Counted from the stretch's first letter, positions 6,743-20,197 are shown. The stretch is 53,483 bases of DNA from JAMIFV01 sp035906055 (GCA_035906055.1 JAMIFV010000015.1:1-53483); one strand, 5' to 3'. Translations and numbers: made by a program. Notes: generated by a model from the sequence alone, not told the origin.

Positions 6743-8155
6743 TCATGGTTGAATTACTGCCGGTTCAGCAGCGGCTCTCTTCCACGTCCCGCCCACTGCT
6801 TTCACCAGATTCACGGCTGCTATCAGGCGCTGTTTGCGTGCCGTGAGCGCTGACAGGGCGTTGTTAAGTTCCGCCGTCTGCGCATTGGCCACGTTCAGGT
6901 AGCTGGTGATGCCTTCCTTATACTGGTTGGTGATAACCTCGGTGGAGGCCCTGGCGTCAAGCGTCGCTTCGCGGCGGATGGCTTCTTCTTCGCCCAGAAT
7001 GCGCAAAGCGGCGAGATTGTTCTCCACTTCCTGGAATGCGCCAAGCACCGTCTGGCGGTAGGTTGCCACGGTTTCGTCATAGGAGGCGATGGCCTGATCG
7101 GTCTGCGCGGCACGCAGGCCCGCGTCAAACAGGGGAAGCGCAATATCCGGCCCCAGCGACCAGATGCGCGAGGGATTGGTGAAAATGTCCGCCATGCTGC
7201 TGCTGGCATAACCTGTAACGGCAGATAACGTGAGCCTGGGGAAGAACGCAGCGCGCGCCACGCCTATAGTGGCGTTTGCGGCGGCCACGCGGCGCTCGGA
7301 AGCGGCCACATCCGGGCGGCGCTCTAGAATGTCCGAAGGAACCGTTTCCGGCAACAGCGGCGTAACGGGCACGGCGAGCGTACCCGGAACTGAGAAATCC
7401 GACGGCGCCTTGCCAATGAGCACCGCAATAGCATGCTCAAACGACGCACGGTCGACGCCCACATTCACCGATTGCGCGCGCGCGGACTCAAGCTGCACCT
7501 TGGCCTGCAGGTAATCCGAACGTGTCTGTATGCCCGATTCGTAAAGATCCTGCGTCAGTTGCAGCGAGCGTGCGTATGCGGTTACGGTTTCATCGAGCAG
7601 GCGTTTTTGTTCGTCAGCGATGCGCAGGCTCAGGTAATTGGTGGCAAGCTCGGCCTGTGCGGAAAGTTGCGCGGCCAGCAGGTCGGATTCGGACGCGGCC
7701 GCTTCCGCTTCACTTGCTTCCGCGCCGCGCCGTATGCGCCCCCAGATGTCCACCTCCCAGCTTGAGGAAAGCGACGCGTTATAACTGTTGGCGACGCCTG
7801 CGCCGCCGGTGCGCCCGCGTGATGCGCCGCTATCCACGGAAATGGCGGGGAAGTAAGAAGAACGCGATTGTGCCACGAGCGCCTGCGCCTGCCTGAAGCG
7901 TGCCTCGGCGATTTTGATATTCTGGTTGTTTGCCAGCAGTTCTTCCTGCAGGCGGTTGAGCTGGCTGTCGCAGAACATCTGCCACCACTGGCCGCGCGGG
8001 GCCATATCGAGCGGGCGGGCGATTTTCCAGTCGCGCGATTGTTTGAACTCGGCGGGAATGGACAACCCCGGGCGTTGATAATCAGGCCCCATGGCGCATG
8101 AGCTGAGCAGCAGTTGCGTAAGCGTGAGCATTAGCAGGGAAGGGTTATAGCGCAT
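6743..8155 (-). CDS. RND efflux outer-membrane factor, OprM/NodT-family lipoprotein
   Basis: This encodes 470 residues from the ATG at 8155, which follows GGAGTG. A lipoprotein signal ends in the lipobox LSSC, and the mature start (AMGPDYQRP) is the classic OprM/NodT beginning. Two outer-membrane-factor repeats follow, with typical stretches such as SSWEVDIWGRIRRGAEASEA and LPETVPSDILERRPDVAASE. The product should form the trimeric outer-membrane channel for the pump encoded upstream. The start lies inside the last codons of the MdtC-type gene (11-base overlap), indicating translational coupling as last gene of the efflux operon. Confidence 0.93.
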   Translation of the reverse strand: MRYNPSLLMLTLTQLLLSSCAMGPDYQRPGLSIPAEFKQSRDWKIARPLDMAPRGQWWQMFCDSQLNRLQEELLANNQNIKIAEARFRQAQALVAQSRSSYFPAISVDSGASRGRTGGAGVANSYNASLSSSWEVDIWGRIRRGAEASEAEAAASESDLLAAQLSAQAELATNYLSLRIADEQKRLLDETVTAYARSLQLTQDLYESGIQTRSDYLQAKVQLESARAQSVNVGVDRASFEHAIAVLIGKAPSDFSVPGTLAVPVTPLLPETVPSDILERRPDVAASERRVAAANATIGVARAAFFPRLTLSAVTGYASSSMADIFTNPSRIWSLGPDIALPLFDAGLRAAQTDQAIASYDETVATYRQTVLGAFQEVENNLAALRILGEEEAIRREATLDARASTEVITNQYKEGITSYLNVANAQTAELNNALSALTARKQRLIAAVNLVKAVGGTWKRAAAEPAVIQP

Positions 8156-11100
8156 GGGCGACACTCCTTTGTTCCTTGCGCTGCATCCACCGGATACGCA
8201 TGTTATCAAGTGCGAGGTAAACCACCGGCGTGGTGTAGAGCGTAAGTACCTGGCTCACGATGAGGCCGCCTACGATGGTAACGCCCAGCGGCTGGCGGAT
8301 GTCGGCCCCTTCGCCAAACCCCAGCGCCAGCGGCAGCGCGCCGAAGAGCGCGGCCATGGTGGTCATCATGATGGGGCGGAAGCGCAGCATGCACGCGCGG
8401 TAAATGGCGTCCTGCGGGCTGAGGTTCTCTTTGTGTTCTGCGTGAATGGCGAAATCGATCATTAAAATGGCGTTCTTCTTTACGATACCGATAAGCAGCA
8501 ATACCCCGATAAGCGCGATAAGCGTGAAATCGATCTTACATAGCATAAGCGCGAGGATTGCGCCAACACCGGCTGAAGGCAGCGTGGAGAGAATGGTGAG
8601 GGGGTGCAGGTAGCTCTCATAGAGCATGCCCAGCACTATATAAATAGTGAGCAGCGCGCCGAGTATGAGCATGGGCTGGTTATCGAGCGATTCCTGAAAT
8701 ACTTTTGCAGTACCCTGGAACCCGCCCTGCAACGAGGCGGGCGGGTTGAGTTTACGGAACACTTCGTCCACTGCGGTCTTTGCTTCGCCAAGCGATTTGC
8801 CCGGCGCAAGGTTGAACGAGATGGTGCCTGCCGCAAATTGCCCCTGATGGTTTACCGCCAGCGCGGTGGCGGCTGGCTGGATATCGGAGAAGGCGGAAAG
8901 CGGCACCATTTCCCCGGATGCCGATTTAACATAAATACTTTTCAGCCCGTCCTGATTCTGCAGGTAAGGTTCGGTTGCCACCAGCACCACGTTATACTGG
9001 TTCAGCGGGTTATAGATGATGGAGACCTGCCGCTGGCTGAACGCGTCGGAAAGCGTGTTGTTGACCAGCGAAGGCGTAATGCCGTAGCGCGCCATCGTAT
9101 CACGGTCGTATTCGAGGAAATATTCCGCACCGCGATCCTGCTGGTCGGTATTCACATCTGCCAGGAACGGGATCTTCTTGAATTCCTCTACCAGTTTGGG
9201 TGTCCACTCGCGCAAGACATCAAGCTCCGGCGCCTGTAGCGTATACTGATACTGGGCGTTACCCTGCCTGCCGCCTACGCGGATATCCTGCGCCGATTGC
9301 AGGAAGAGCTTGGCGCCGGGGATGCCGCCGGTTTTGCCGCGCAGGCGCGCCACCACTTCGTCGGTGGTGAGCTTGCCGCGCTCACTCCATGATTTGAGCG
9401 TGATAAAAAAATTGCCGCTATTGCGGTTGCCGTTACCCCCGGTGAAGCCCACGACGTTCTGCACAGCGGGGTCTTCCCGTATAATGGCCATGAAATGGTC
9501 GAGATGCTTTTTCATGAGCTGGAAGGAAATATCCTGATCGGCCTGAATATTGCCCATCATCCTGCCCATATCCTGCTGAGGGAAGAGGCCCTTGGGAACC
9601 TGAATATACAGATAGACGTTGAATGCCATGGTGGCGAACAGCAACAGCATCATCATGCGCGCATGGCGCAGCGCAAACTGGAGTGTGCGGCCATAATGGA
9701 ACTGAAGCCACTCGAACATGCGCTGGAACGCAACGAGGAAACGGTTTTTGGAATGCTGTTCGCCCTCGCGCATATAATGCGCGCACATCATGGGCGTGAG
9801 CGTGAGCGATACCACCAGCGACACGGCAACGGCTGCGCTGAGCGTCACGGCGAATTCGCTGAAAATGCGCCCGACTATGCCACCCATGAATAATATAGGC
9901 ACGAATACCGCGATAAGGGAAATGGTCATGGAGATAACGGTGAAGAACACATCGCGCGCGCCTTTGGTGGCGGCTTCATGAGGCGAATCGCCAGCTTCCA
10001 GGTGGCGGTAGGAATTTTCAAGCACCACTATCGCGTCATCCACTACAAAGCCGGTGGCGACGGTAAGCGCCATCAGCGATAGCGCATTGAGGCTGAAATC
10101 ACACAGATACATGATGCCGAACGTACCCAGCAGCGAAATGGGCACCGCCACGCAGGGGATGATGCTGGCACGCGGATTGGCAAGGAACATGAATACTACA
10201 AAGATAACCAGCACCACGGAAAGCACCAGCGTGTGCTCTACCTCGCGCAGCGAAGAGCGGATGGCTGGCGTACGGTCCATCATCACATCGAGACTGATGG
10301 CGGCGGGAATAGCCGCGCGAAGTTTCGGCAGCATTTCGTTTACGCGCTCCACTGTCTCGATGATGTTGGAACTTGGCTGTTTGAACACCAGCAATATCAC
10401 CGCCTGTTTGCCGTTGGAGAGACCCGCATTGCGTAAATCCTGTACGGAGTCTTTCGCTATGCCGATGTCGGAAATGCGCACCGCCGCGCCGTTGTTGTAA
10501 GTGATGACGAGGGGCATGTAGTCGGCGGCGGTGGTAAGCTGCTCATTGGTATAGATCTGCCAGCGCTGGTCGTCATTTTCCAGCATGCCGCGCGGGCGGT
10601 TGGTGTTGGCGGCGGCGATGGTGCTGCGCACATCCTCAAGCCCGATGCCGTATTGGTTGAGCGCATCGAGATTCACTTCTATGCGCACGCCGGGCAGCGC
10701 GCTGCCGCCAAGCGTGACCTGGCCCACACCTTCCACCTGCGATATTTTCTGCGCGAGGATGGTTGAGGCGGCGTCATAAAGCTGGCCCTGACGCATCGTG
10801 TCCGATGTCAGCGCCAGCACCATGATGGGGGAATCCGCCGGGTTGGCCTTGCGGTAGGTAGGCAGCTTGGGCATGCCGCTTGGCAGCATGGAGCGCGAGG
10901 CATTGATGGCGGCCTGCACGTCACGCGCGGCGCCGTTTATATCGCGGTTCATGTCGAACACCACGCTGACGCGCGTATTGCCCTGCGAGGAAACGGAGGT
11001 CATTTCGGAGACGCCAGCTATCTTTCCAAGCGTGCGCTCCAGCGGGGTGGCAACCGTGGAGGCCATTACCTCAGGGCTTGCGCCGGGGAAGGAAGCCTGC

Positions 11101-11239
11101 ACCATGATAACGGGGAAGTCCACCTGCGGCAGCGGCGCTACCGGCAGCAATATGAATGAGAGGATGCCTGAAAGCATGATCGCCAGCGTCAGCAGCGTGG
11201 TGGTAACCGGGCGGTGGATAAAAAATGCGGGAAGGTTGT

Positions 11240-11243
<4 letters not shown>
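8145..11243 (-). CDS. mdtC: RND multidrug efflux permease, MdtC/MuxC type
   Basis: This encodes 1032 residues, full length for the family. It has the N-terminal membrane helix, two porter/docking halves and the transmembrane bundles. The proton relay is intact: GFVVDDAIVVLEN carries the paired aspartates of TM4, and GIVKKNAILMIDFA carries the TM10 lysine. Sequence features (PVAPLPQVDFPVIMVQASFP, SPIMVLALTS) place it with MdtC/MuxC rather than AcrB. It overlaps the MdtB-type gene by four bases (ATGA). MdtB and MdtC normally form a mixed trimer that exports bile salts, novobiocin and other drugs. The substrate here is unknown. Confidence 0.92.
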
Positions 11244-14329
<3,086 letters not shown>

Positions 14330-14340
14330 ACGCAATTACT

Positions 14341-14443
14341 GTCATTCCCGCCAAGACCTTTAAAACAAAGGCGGCGGGAATCTGGCGCGGCGCATTGCGC
14401 CGACAAATAAAAAGAACTGGATTCCCGCTTTCGCGGGAATGAC
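14341..14443. repeat. Palindromic dispersed element, inside the efflux operon
   Basis: The element is bounded by gtcattcccgcc on the left and gcgggaatgac on the right. The right module is a hairpin, ggattcccgctttcgcgggaa. Related two-hairpin elements occur at 24061-24140, 28262-28339 and 47818-47876, and half elements at 20171-20197 and 47469-47497. It fills most of the gap between the adaptor and MdtB genes, so it is probably transcribed in the operon mRNA. Confidence 0.75.
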
Positions 14444-14486
14444 AAGAATGGAAGGCGCATTATTATAGCATTCTCCATCTGGTGAT

Positions 14487-15662
14487 TCAGGGTGTTGAAG
14501 GCGGATTTTCATCCGTTGCGTGCTTCTTTCCTTCTTTATCTTTTTTATTCTTGCCGTCGCCGGTCACAACCTTGGCGCCGTTGCGCAATGAACCTGCGCC
14601 TTCGGAAACGATCCTGTCGCCAATTGCAATGCCGGATTCCACCGACATGATATCGGCCTGCGTTATGCCGGTTTTGACAGGCACGGCTTCCACGGTGCTG
14701 TCGTCCTTGATACGGTAGACGAACGTGCCGATGGAGCCGCGTTGCAGGGCGGAGGAAGGAAGCACCAGCACATCCTGCTTCTGGCCAAGCGTCAGCTTGA
14801 TGTTGACGAACTGGTTGGGATAGAGCGCACTGTCTTTATTCCCGAATTCGGCGCGCATCTTGAGCGTGCCGGTGGTGGTGTCCACCTGATTGTCCACCGC
14901 CTCCAGCTTTCCGTCCGTCAGCTTGCCGGTCTTCTCCCGGTTCCAGGCTTCCACGGGCAGGCCCGCATTGTCTTTCATATAGCTCATCACTTCGGGGATG
15001 CGGTCTTCGGGGATGCTGAACAGCACCGAAATGGGATCGATTTCGGTGATAACCGCGATGCCGTCCGTGGAAGATGCCTTGATGATATTGCCGATATCCG
15101 CCTTGCGCAGGCCGATGCGCCCGGAGATGGGGGCGGTGATGCGGGTGTAATCAAGCTGTGTTTTGGCGGCGTCGACCAGCCCTTCGTCATTCTTCACCGC
15201 GCCTTCATACTGCTTGACGAGCGAAGCTTGCGTATCGAGCTGCTGGCGGGGGATGGAGTCTTTCGCCACGAGCGTGGTGTAACGCCGGAGTGTCTGACGC
15301 GCTTCTGTAAGCTGCGCTTCGTCGCGCAGCTTCTGGCCTTCAGCCTGTTTAAGTTGCGCGGCATACTGGCGATCATCGAGTTCCGCAAGCAGGTCACCTG
15401 CGGCCACCATCTGGCCTTCCCTGAAATGCAGGTTCACCAGTTGCCCGTCCACACGGCTCTGCACGGTGACAACATTGCGCGGCGTTACGGTGCCGAGTGC
15501 TTCCACTACGATGTCGATATTACCCTTTGCTGCCGCAACGAAGTTGACATTGTTGACGGTATTGCGCGGGTCTTTCGGTGCATCCTTATTATCTCCCCCG
15601 AGGAAATAATATGCTGATCCAAGCAGCGCTGCTGCGATTAAGAACCATTTTAATGTAGTCAT
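14487..15662 (-). CDS. mdtA: RND efflux periplasmic adaptor (MdtA/MuxA type)
   Basis: This encodes 391 residues. An N-terminal signal or anchor helix (LKWFLIAAALLGSAYYFLGG) is followed by the lipoyl half (VTPRNVVTVQSRVDGQLVNL), a helical hairpin (about residues 100-165), the second lipoyl half (YTRITAPISGRIGLRKADIG) and beta-barrel domains. The tail is Lys-rich. The product links the inner-membrane MdtBC pump to the OprM-like channel. It is the first gene of a four-gene operon with permeases and outer-membrane factor in the usual mdtABC order. Confidence 0.92.
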   Translation of the reverse strand: MTTLKWFLIAAALLGSAYYFLGGDNKDAPKDPRNTVNNVNFVAAAKGNIDIVVEALGTVTPRNVVTVQSRVDGQLVNLHFREGQMVAAGDLLAELDDRQYAAQLKQAEGQKLRDEAQLTEARQTLRRYTTLVAKDSIPRQQLDTQASLVKQYEGAVKNDEGLVDAAKTQLDYTRITAPISGRIGLRKADIGNIIKASSTDGIAVITEIDPISVLFSIPEDRIPEVMSYMKDNAGLPVEAWNREKTGKLTDGKLEAVDNQVDTTTGTLKMRAEFGNKDSALYPNQFVNIKLTLGQKQDVLVLPSSALQRGSIGTFVYRIKDDSTVEAVPVKTGITQADIMSVESGIAIGDRIVSEGAGSLRNGAKVVTGDGKNKKDKEGKKHATDENPPSTP

Positions 15663-15720
15663 CGGGGCAGTGTATTGCCCCGTATTGGAAGTACAACTAA
15701 ATTATTTGTAAAAATTACAG

Positions 15721-15855
15721 TCATCGCCTGCATTCTGCAGAGTAACCCGGAAGCAGGCATTCGTTCTTGCTTTGAAACTGCATATAGGCCCATATCATTA
15801 CAAGTACGCACATGACGATAAGAAAGATCTTAGTGCCGTTGGAAAGTTCATTCAT
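15721..15855 (-). CDS. Possible small single-helix membrane protein (44 aa)
   Basis: A short frame from an ATG at 15855 to a TGA at 15721-15723 encodes 44 residues: a polar start (MNELSNGTK), one hydrophobic helix (IFLIVMCVLVMIWAYMQF) and a polar tail with two cysteines (KNECLLPGYSAECRR). The composition is protein-like and the topology plausible for a small membrane protein. No strong ribosome binding site is visible. It lies upstream of the efflux operon on the same strand. Whether it is expressed is uncertain. Confidence 0.4.
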   Translation of the reverse strand: MNELSNGTKIFLIVMCVLVMIWAYMQFQSKNECLLPGYSAECRR

Positions 15856-15994
15856 GTAACGTGTACCAATATTGGGAATAGCATGGTCATTATAAGTGAA
15901 CGAGCATGTCTGAACAAGATAAATAATGTTAAATCAGTATTATAACAATTCCAGTTCTAAAGGGTTGCAACGCGGAAGTAGGCTGATATGAATC

Positions 15995-18900
15995 ATGCCT
16001 CCAATCGCCATGGTTACCCTGATGAGTGAGCTGCGCAGTGCCGTTTCTTCGTGCCTACACTGGCTTGCCGGGCCAAGGGTGGTGTTTTACGCACTGCCGT
16101 GGCTGCTGGTGCTGCTGACGCTCGGCACCCTATCGCAACGTTATATCGGCCTGTATCATTCGGAGAAATTATTCTTCGGCTCTTTTATCCTGTGGCTTGG
16201 GTTTGTGCCGCTGCCCGGAGCTTATGCAACGCTATGTTTTCTATCAGCGGGATTAACGGCCAAGCTGGTGCTTAAGTCCCCCATGCGCCGCCGCACGCTG
16301 GGCACGGTTATCACGCATGCGAGCGTGCTGATGCTGCTGCTTGGCGGGCTGGTGAGCGCGCTTACGCGTGAGGAGGGCTATATCACTATTTTCCCTCAGG
16401 AAGTTGTAAGTTTTGTGTCCGATTATCACGAGCGCGAAGTGACGGTGATAAAGGACGGCAAAGAGTATCAGGTGATACCGTATACGGCCCTGCAAGAGCA
16501 GGATAAACTACCACTTAAGGATGCGCCGTTCACGGTAAATATAAAGCAGAAATGCTACCCCTGCACGGCAGAACCGCTGGGGGAGGCGGATCTGGGCGCG
16601 TACGGCATGGCGGCGGCAATGGAACTCAAAGACGCGCAGCCGGGGCCTGACGACGCACTCAACCGTGCGGGTGCGATGGTTGAAATCGTCGGCGTAAGTA
16701 AAGAGCAGGCTGGCCGTTACATAATATTTGAGTCATTGGCGGAGCCGCCGGTTATCAAGGCAGGAGGGAGTGAATACAAGCTTCTGATGCGGGCAGCCAA
16801 ACGCTCGCTGCCATTCTCTGTTCAGCTGATTGGCTTCGAGCAGGAGAACCACCCCGGCACCGTCATGGCGCGAGAATACCGATCCGGGATACAGATTAAG
16901 GACGGCGAATTGCAGTGGAAGGAAACCGTTTCGATGAACCAGCCGATGCGTTATCGCGGCTATACCATCTATCAGTCGTCGTTCGTGGATGACGGCGAAA
17001 AGAAAGCGAGCGTGCTTGCCGTGGTGAAGAATGCGGGCTGGGTGTTCCCGTATATTTCGGTAACGCTGCTGAGCATAGGCCTGCTGTTGCACCTGTTCAT
17101 GCGCAAGGCGAAGAAGCAGACGGCGGTGGCAGCGCTTGCGGCGCTGCTGTTCATGGGCGCGCCTGAAGCACAGGCACAGCAACCGCCTGCATTCGATTAC
17201 GACGCGTTCTCACACATTCCGCTTCTGCATGAGGGGCGCATCAAGCCGATGGAAAGCTTCGCCCGCGCGCTCATCAAAAGCATGAGCGGCGACAAGCAGG
17301 CGGACAATGCCACCGCCATGGCGTGGCTGGCGGAGGTGTTGTTTAACCCCGCAGCCGCAGCGGATCGCCCTTTGTTCGTAGTGAGGTCGCCTGTTCTGCT
17401 CAGCGTGATGGGGCTGGAAAAGCGTAAAACCGAACGCTACAGCTACAGCGAACTGGTGCCCGCGCTCACCGGGCAGCAGGATAATATCGGCAGGCTGCTG
17501 GAGCGCGAACCCAAAAGCTACTCCGATTCCGAACGCGAACTGGTGCGCCTGTTCGAAATGACGGGCTTATATTCCGAGCTTGCCAACAGCTTCTCGCTGT
17601 TCACGCCGATCGAAGGCATAAGCAATCCATTGCGCGCCGAACTTAAACTGCCGCCTGAAGGTGATCTGAATTTCTATTCAATGCTCAGGGTTCGTTATGA
17701 ACTGGGTGAGAAGTTCAAAGCGATTGTAGCAACAAAGAAGAATAACGTTTCCAGCTACACACCATTGGAACAGGACATCGCCGAGCTTTCCTATAAGCTG
17801 GATTCGCGCGAGGCCATGCAGCGCTTTAACGCGTTGCTGCGCGTGGTGCCGGGGGAATGGAGCGACAAAGAGGAATGGCTTTCGCCGTGGCAGGTGATCG
17901 CACGCAGCGAAGGTTCGCCCCGGAGCGCGCAGTTGTTCACGCTATGGCAGGCGTTGCAGAAAGCATGGAAAACGCGGGATGCACATACATGGAAAGAGCT
18001 GAGCGGCAAGCTGCAGGCCGAAACCACCGGAGCGCACGGCGCCGATGCGTTCCGCCTCGCATTGGAAGTGGCGTATCATGCTATCTCCCCGCTGGAAAAA
18101 AGCAGGCTGGGCTACGGCATCACCATTCTGCTCGCGCTGTGTGCTGTGGCGCTTCAGCGGCGCTGGCTGCTTACCGCTACGACTGCGGCACTTGTCATTA
18201 CCATTGCGATACATGGCGCGGCGATACTTGCGCGCATCATGATACTGGGCAGGCCGCCGGTGGGCACGCTATATGAGTCCATGCTGTTTGTGAGCCTGCT
18301 TGCGGCGCTGTGCGGGCTTTATCTCTGCTGGAAGCGCGAAGGGGCCGAAGGAGCGCTTGCGGGCAGCATCATCGGGTTGGGCGTGCTGATATTCGCCGAC
18401 ATCTTCGCGCGCGACGGCGACACGCTGGAAATGCTGACGGCGGTGCTCAACACCAATTTCTGGCTGGGCACGCATGTGATCTGTATTACGGCGGGCTATT
18501 CTTTCTCGCTGATAACGGGCGTGATGGCGCATTTCTACCTGTTCCGCCGTGCCATGGCCATGCCGCATGAAGCGCTGGCCGAACATTATAAGCTGTTGCA
18601 GACACTGGCGCTGGTGGCGTTGTTCTTTACCACCGTGGGCACGATGCTGGGCGGTATCTGGGCGGACCAGTCCTGGGGGCGCTTCTGGGGGTGGGACCCC
18701 AAGGAAAACGGCGCGCTTGCTATTGTTATCTGGCTGGCATGGGCGCTGCATGGCAGGATCTCAGGGCATTTGCGTGAAACCGCATTCGCCGCAGTGCTTT
18801 GCTTTACCACGATAATCGTGGCGCTGGCATGGGTGGGGGTCAACCTGCTCAGCGTGGGCCTGCACAGTTACGGCTTCAGCGACGCCGCAGCATGGGGGCT

Positions 18901-19003
18901 GCCCATGTTCTGCATAACAGAAATTGTAATTACCGGCATTTTGGCTATGCTGTCAGCGCAGCAATACAAAGCCATTGAAATATCGAAAGCACGCCAGAAA
19001 TGA
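15995..19003 (+). CDS. System II cytochrome c synthetase, ResB-CcsA fusion (CcsBA)
   Basis: This encodes 1002 residues. The N-terminal third is ResB-like: several membrane helices, a large periplasmic domain, then NQPMRYRGYTIYQSSFVDDG, a typical ResB motif. A central periplasmic region follows (HEGRIKPMESFARALIKSMS). The C-terminal third is CcsA with the haem-handling WWD motif from about residue 886 (GGIWADQSWGRFWGWDPKE) and conserved histidines (GTHV, VGLHSYGF). CcsBA carries haem outward and joins it to CXXCH apocytochromes. Starts at codons 6 and 10 are also possible. The gene overlaps the thioredoxin gene by ATGA. Most alphaproteobacteria use System I, which makes this gene notable. Confidence 0.88.
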   Translation: MPPIAMVTLMSELRSAVSSCLHWLAGPRVVFYALPWLLVLLTLGTLSQRYIGLYHSEKLFFGSFILWLGFVPLPGAYATLCFLSAGLTAKLVLKSPMRRRTLGTVITHASVLMLLLGGLVSALTREEGYITIFPQEVVSFVSDYHEREVTVIKDGKEYQVIPYTALQEQDKLPLKDAPFTVNIKQKCYPCTAEPLGEADLGAYGMAAAMELKDAQPGPDDALNRAGAMVEIVGVSKEQAGRYIIFESLAEPPVIKAGGSEYKLLMRAAKRSLPFSVQLIGFEQENHPGTVMAREYRSGIQIKDGELQWKETVSMNQPMRYRGYTIYQSSFVDDGEKKASVLAVVKNAGWVFPYISVTLLSIGLLLHLFMRKAKKQTAVAALAALLFMGAPEAQAQQPPAFDYDAFSHIPLLHEGRIKPMESFARALIKSMSGDKQADNATAMAWLAEVLFNPAAAADRPLFVVRSPVLLSVMGLEKRKTERYSYSELVPALTGQQDNIGRLLEREPKSYSDSERELVRLFEMTGLYSELANSFSLFTPIEGISNPLRAELKLPPEGDLNFYSMLRVRYELGEKFKAIVATKKNNVSSYTPLEQDIAELSYKLDSREAMQRFNALLRVVPGEWSDKEEWLSPWQVIARSEGSPRSAQLFTLWQALQKAWKTRDAHTWKELSGKLQAETTGAHGADAFRLALEVAYHAISPLEKSRLGYGITILLALCAVALQRRWLLTATTAALVITIAIHGAAILARIMILGRPPVGTLYESMLFVSLLAALCGLYLCWKREGAEGALAGSIIGLGVLIFADIFARDGDTLEMLTAVLNTNFWLGTHVICITAGYSFSLITGVMAHFYLFRRAMAMPHEALAEHYKLLQTLALVALFFTTVGTMLGGIWADQSWGRFWGWDPKENGALAIVIWLAWALHGRISGHLRETAFAAVLCFTTIIVALAWVGVNLLSVGLHSYGFSDAAAWGLPMFCITEIVITGILAMLSAQQYKAIEISKARQK

Positions 19004-19665
19004 AGAAAAAAACCGTAGGACAGAAGCGGCTTGAACGCATCGTATATACGCTGCTGGCGATTGCCATCGTATTCAGGTTCACGCAGGCCTATATGGATAT
19101 GAAGTTCAGGCATTCGGTGGAAATGGGACAGCGCCCCGTTCCCAATTTCGACTGGCGTGATTTTGACAGTGAAAAGCGCTCGTTCGCGAGCATCAAGAAT
19201 AAAGTGGTGGTGCTGCATTTCTGGGCATCATGGTGCGGGCCGTGCCGCGTGGAATTCCCCGCCATGCTGCGTGCAGCCAAGCAGCTTGGGGACGATGTGG
19301 TATTCCTTACCATTGCCGGTGACGAGACGGCTGAGCCTGCCAGGGAGTTTCTTATAAAAGCCAAGAACGCCGCAGGAGTAAAGCCCGACAATATGCTGTA
19401 TGGATGGGATCCCATGCGCACGCTGATATTCGATACGTTCCAGACGACGGCTTTCCCGGAGACGATTATCGTTGACGAAGATATGATGATGCGCCGCAAG
19501 TTCATGGGGCGCGTAGACTGGGAAGATCCTGAAATTCTGCGTTACCTGCGCAGCCTGAAAAAGCCCGCTGACACGAAGAAGGACATTGAGGATACCAGCA
19601 CGCAGGCGCCGGAGAAGCAAGACACCGCCAAGGAAAAAGTAGCTGAAGTGGAAAAACCGGAATGA
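19000..19665 (+). CDS. TlpA/ResA-like thioredoxin, membrane anchored
   Basis: This encodes 221 residues. One N-terminal membrane helix (IVYTLLAIAIVFRFTQAY) is followed by a thioredoxin fold with WCGPC (Cys79 and Cys82) and the cis-proline segment TTAFPETIIVDED. The C-terminal 40 residues are a charged, probably disordered tail. Family members reduce the CXXCH cysteines of apocytochrome c in the periplasm. Its overlap with the CcsBA gene by four bases strongly supports a ResA-type role here. It overlaps queF downstream by ATGA as well. Confidence 0.88.
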   Translation: MKKKTVGQKRLERIVYTLLAIAIVFRFTQAYMDMKFRHSVEMGQRPVPNFDWRDFDSEKRSFASIKNKVVVLHFWASWCGPCRVEFPAMLRAAKQLGDDVVFLTIAGDETAEPAREFLIKAKNAAGVKPDNMLYGWDPMRTLIFDTFQTTAFPETIIVDEDMMMRRKFMGRVDWEDPEILRYLRSLKKPADTKKDIEDTSTQAPEKQDTAKEKVAEVEKPE

Positions 19666-20114
19666 GCAAGAAATTATCGTTGCTGGGTAAACAGGTAAAG
19701 GCATATGACGAACCTGAAAAAGCGGTTATCGAGACGGTTGCCAACCCGCACGCGCGCGTGGATTACGTTGTGCGTTTCACCTGCCCGGAATTCACGTCGC
19801 TTTGCCCTATCACCGGCCAGCCTGACTTTGCGCATATCGTCATAGATTATGTGCCGAATAAATCGCTTATTGAAAGCAAGGCGCTTAAGCTGTTCCTGCA
19901 TTCCTTCCGCAATCACGGCGCGTTCCATGAGGACTGCACCGTTGGCATCGCGCTGCGTCTGATAAAGGAAGCCAAACCCAAATGGTTGCGCATCAGCGGC
20001 TACTGGTATCCGCGCGGGGGAATCCCTATCGACGTGTTCTTCGAGCAGGGCAGGTTGCCCGAAGGCGTGAATGTGCCTGATACCGGCGTGCCGACCTATA
20101 AGGGCAGAGGCTAA
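19662..20114 (+). CDS. queF: NADPH-dependent 7-cyano-7-deazaguanine reductase
   Basis: This encodes 150 residues, the length of the short (type I) QueF. The catalytic cysteine lies in SLCPITGQPDF (Cys48), with the general acid Asp55, and the QueF substrate motif is ESKALKLF (residues 71-78), followed by HGAFHEDC. QueF reduces preQ0 to preQ1 in queuosine biosynthesis for tRNA wobble modification. It is the last gene of the CcsBA operon with an ATGA overlap. I see no functional link to cytochrome maturation; the arrangement may simply be cotranscription. Confidence 0.95.
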   Translation: MSKKLSLLGKQVKAYDEPEKAVIETVANPHARVDYVVRFTCPEFTSLCPITGQPDFAHIVIDYVPNKSLIESKALKLFLHSFRNHGAFHEDCTVGIALRLIKEAKPKWLRISGYWYPRGGIPIDVFFEQGRLPEGVNVPDTGVPTYKGRG

Positions 20115-20170
20115 GTCTTATCCTGCGAGGCGTGAATCCAGATTTGTATTGGTAATGCAGGCGCATTGAG

Positions 20171-20197
20171 CTGGATGCCCGTTTTCACGGGCATGAC
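20171..20197. repeat. Half copy of the palindromic dispersed element
   Basis: The hairpin tggatgcccgttttcacggg followed by catgac matches the right module of the elements at 14341-14443 and 28262-28339. It lies between the convergent ends of queF and the next gene. The left module is only recognisable as gaatccag at 20134-20141. Confidence 0.65.
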
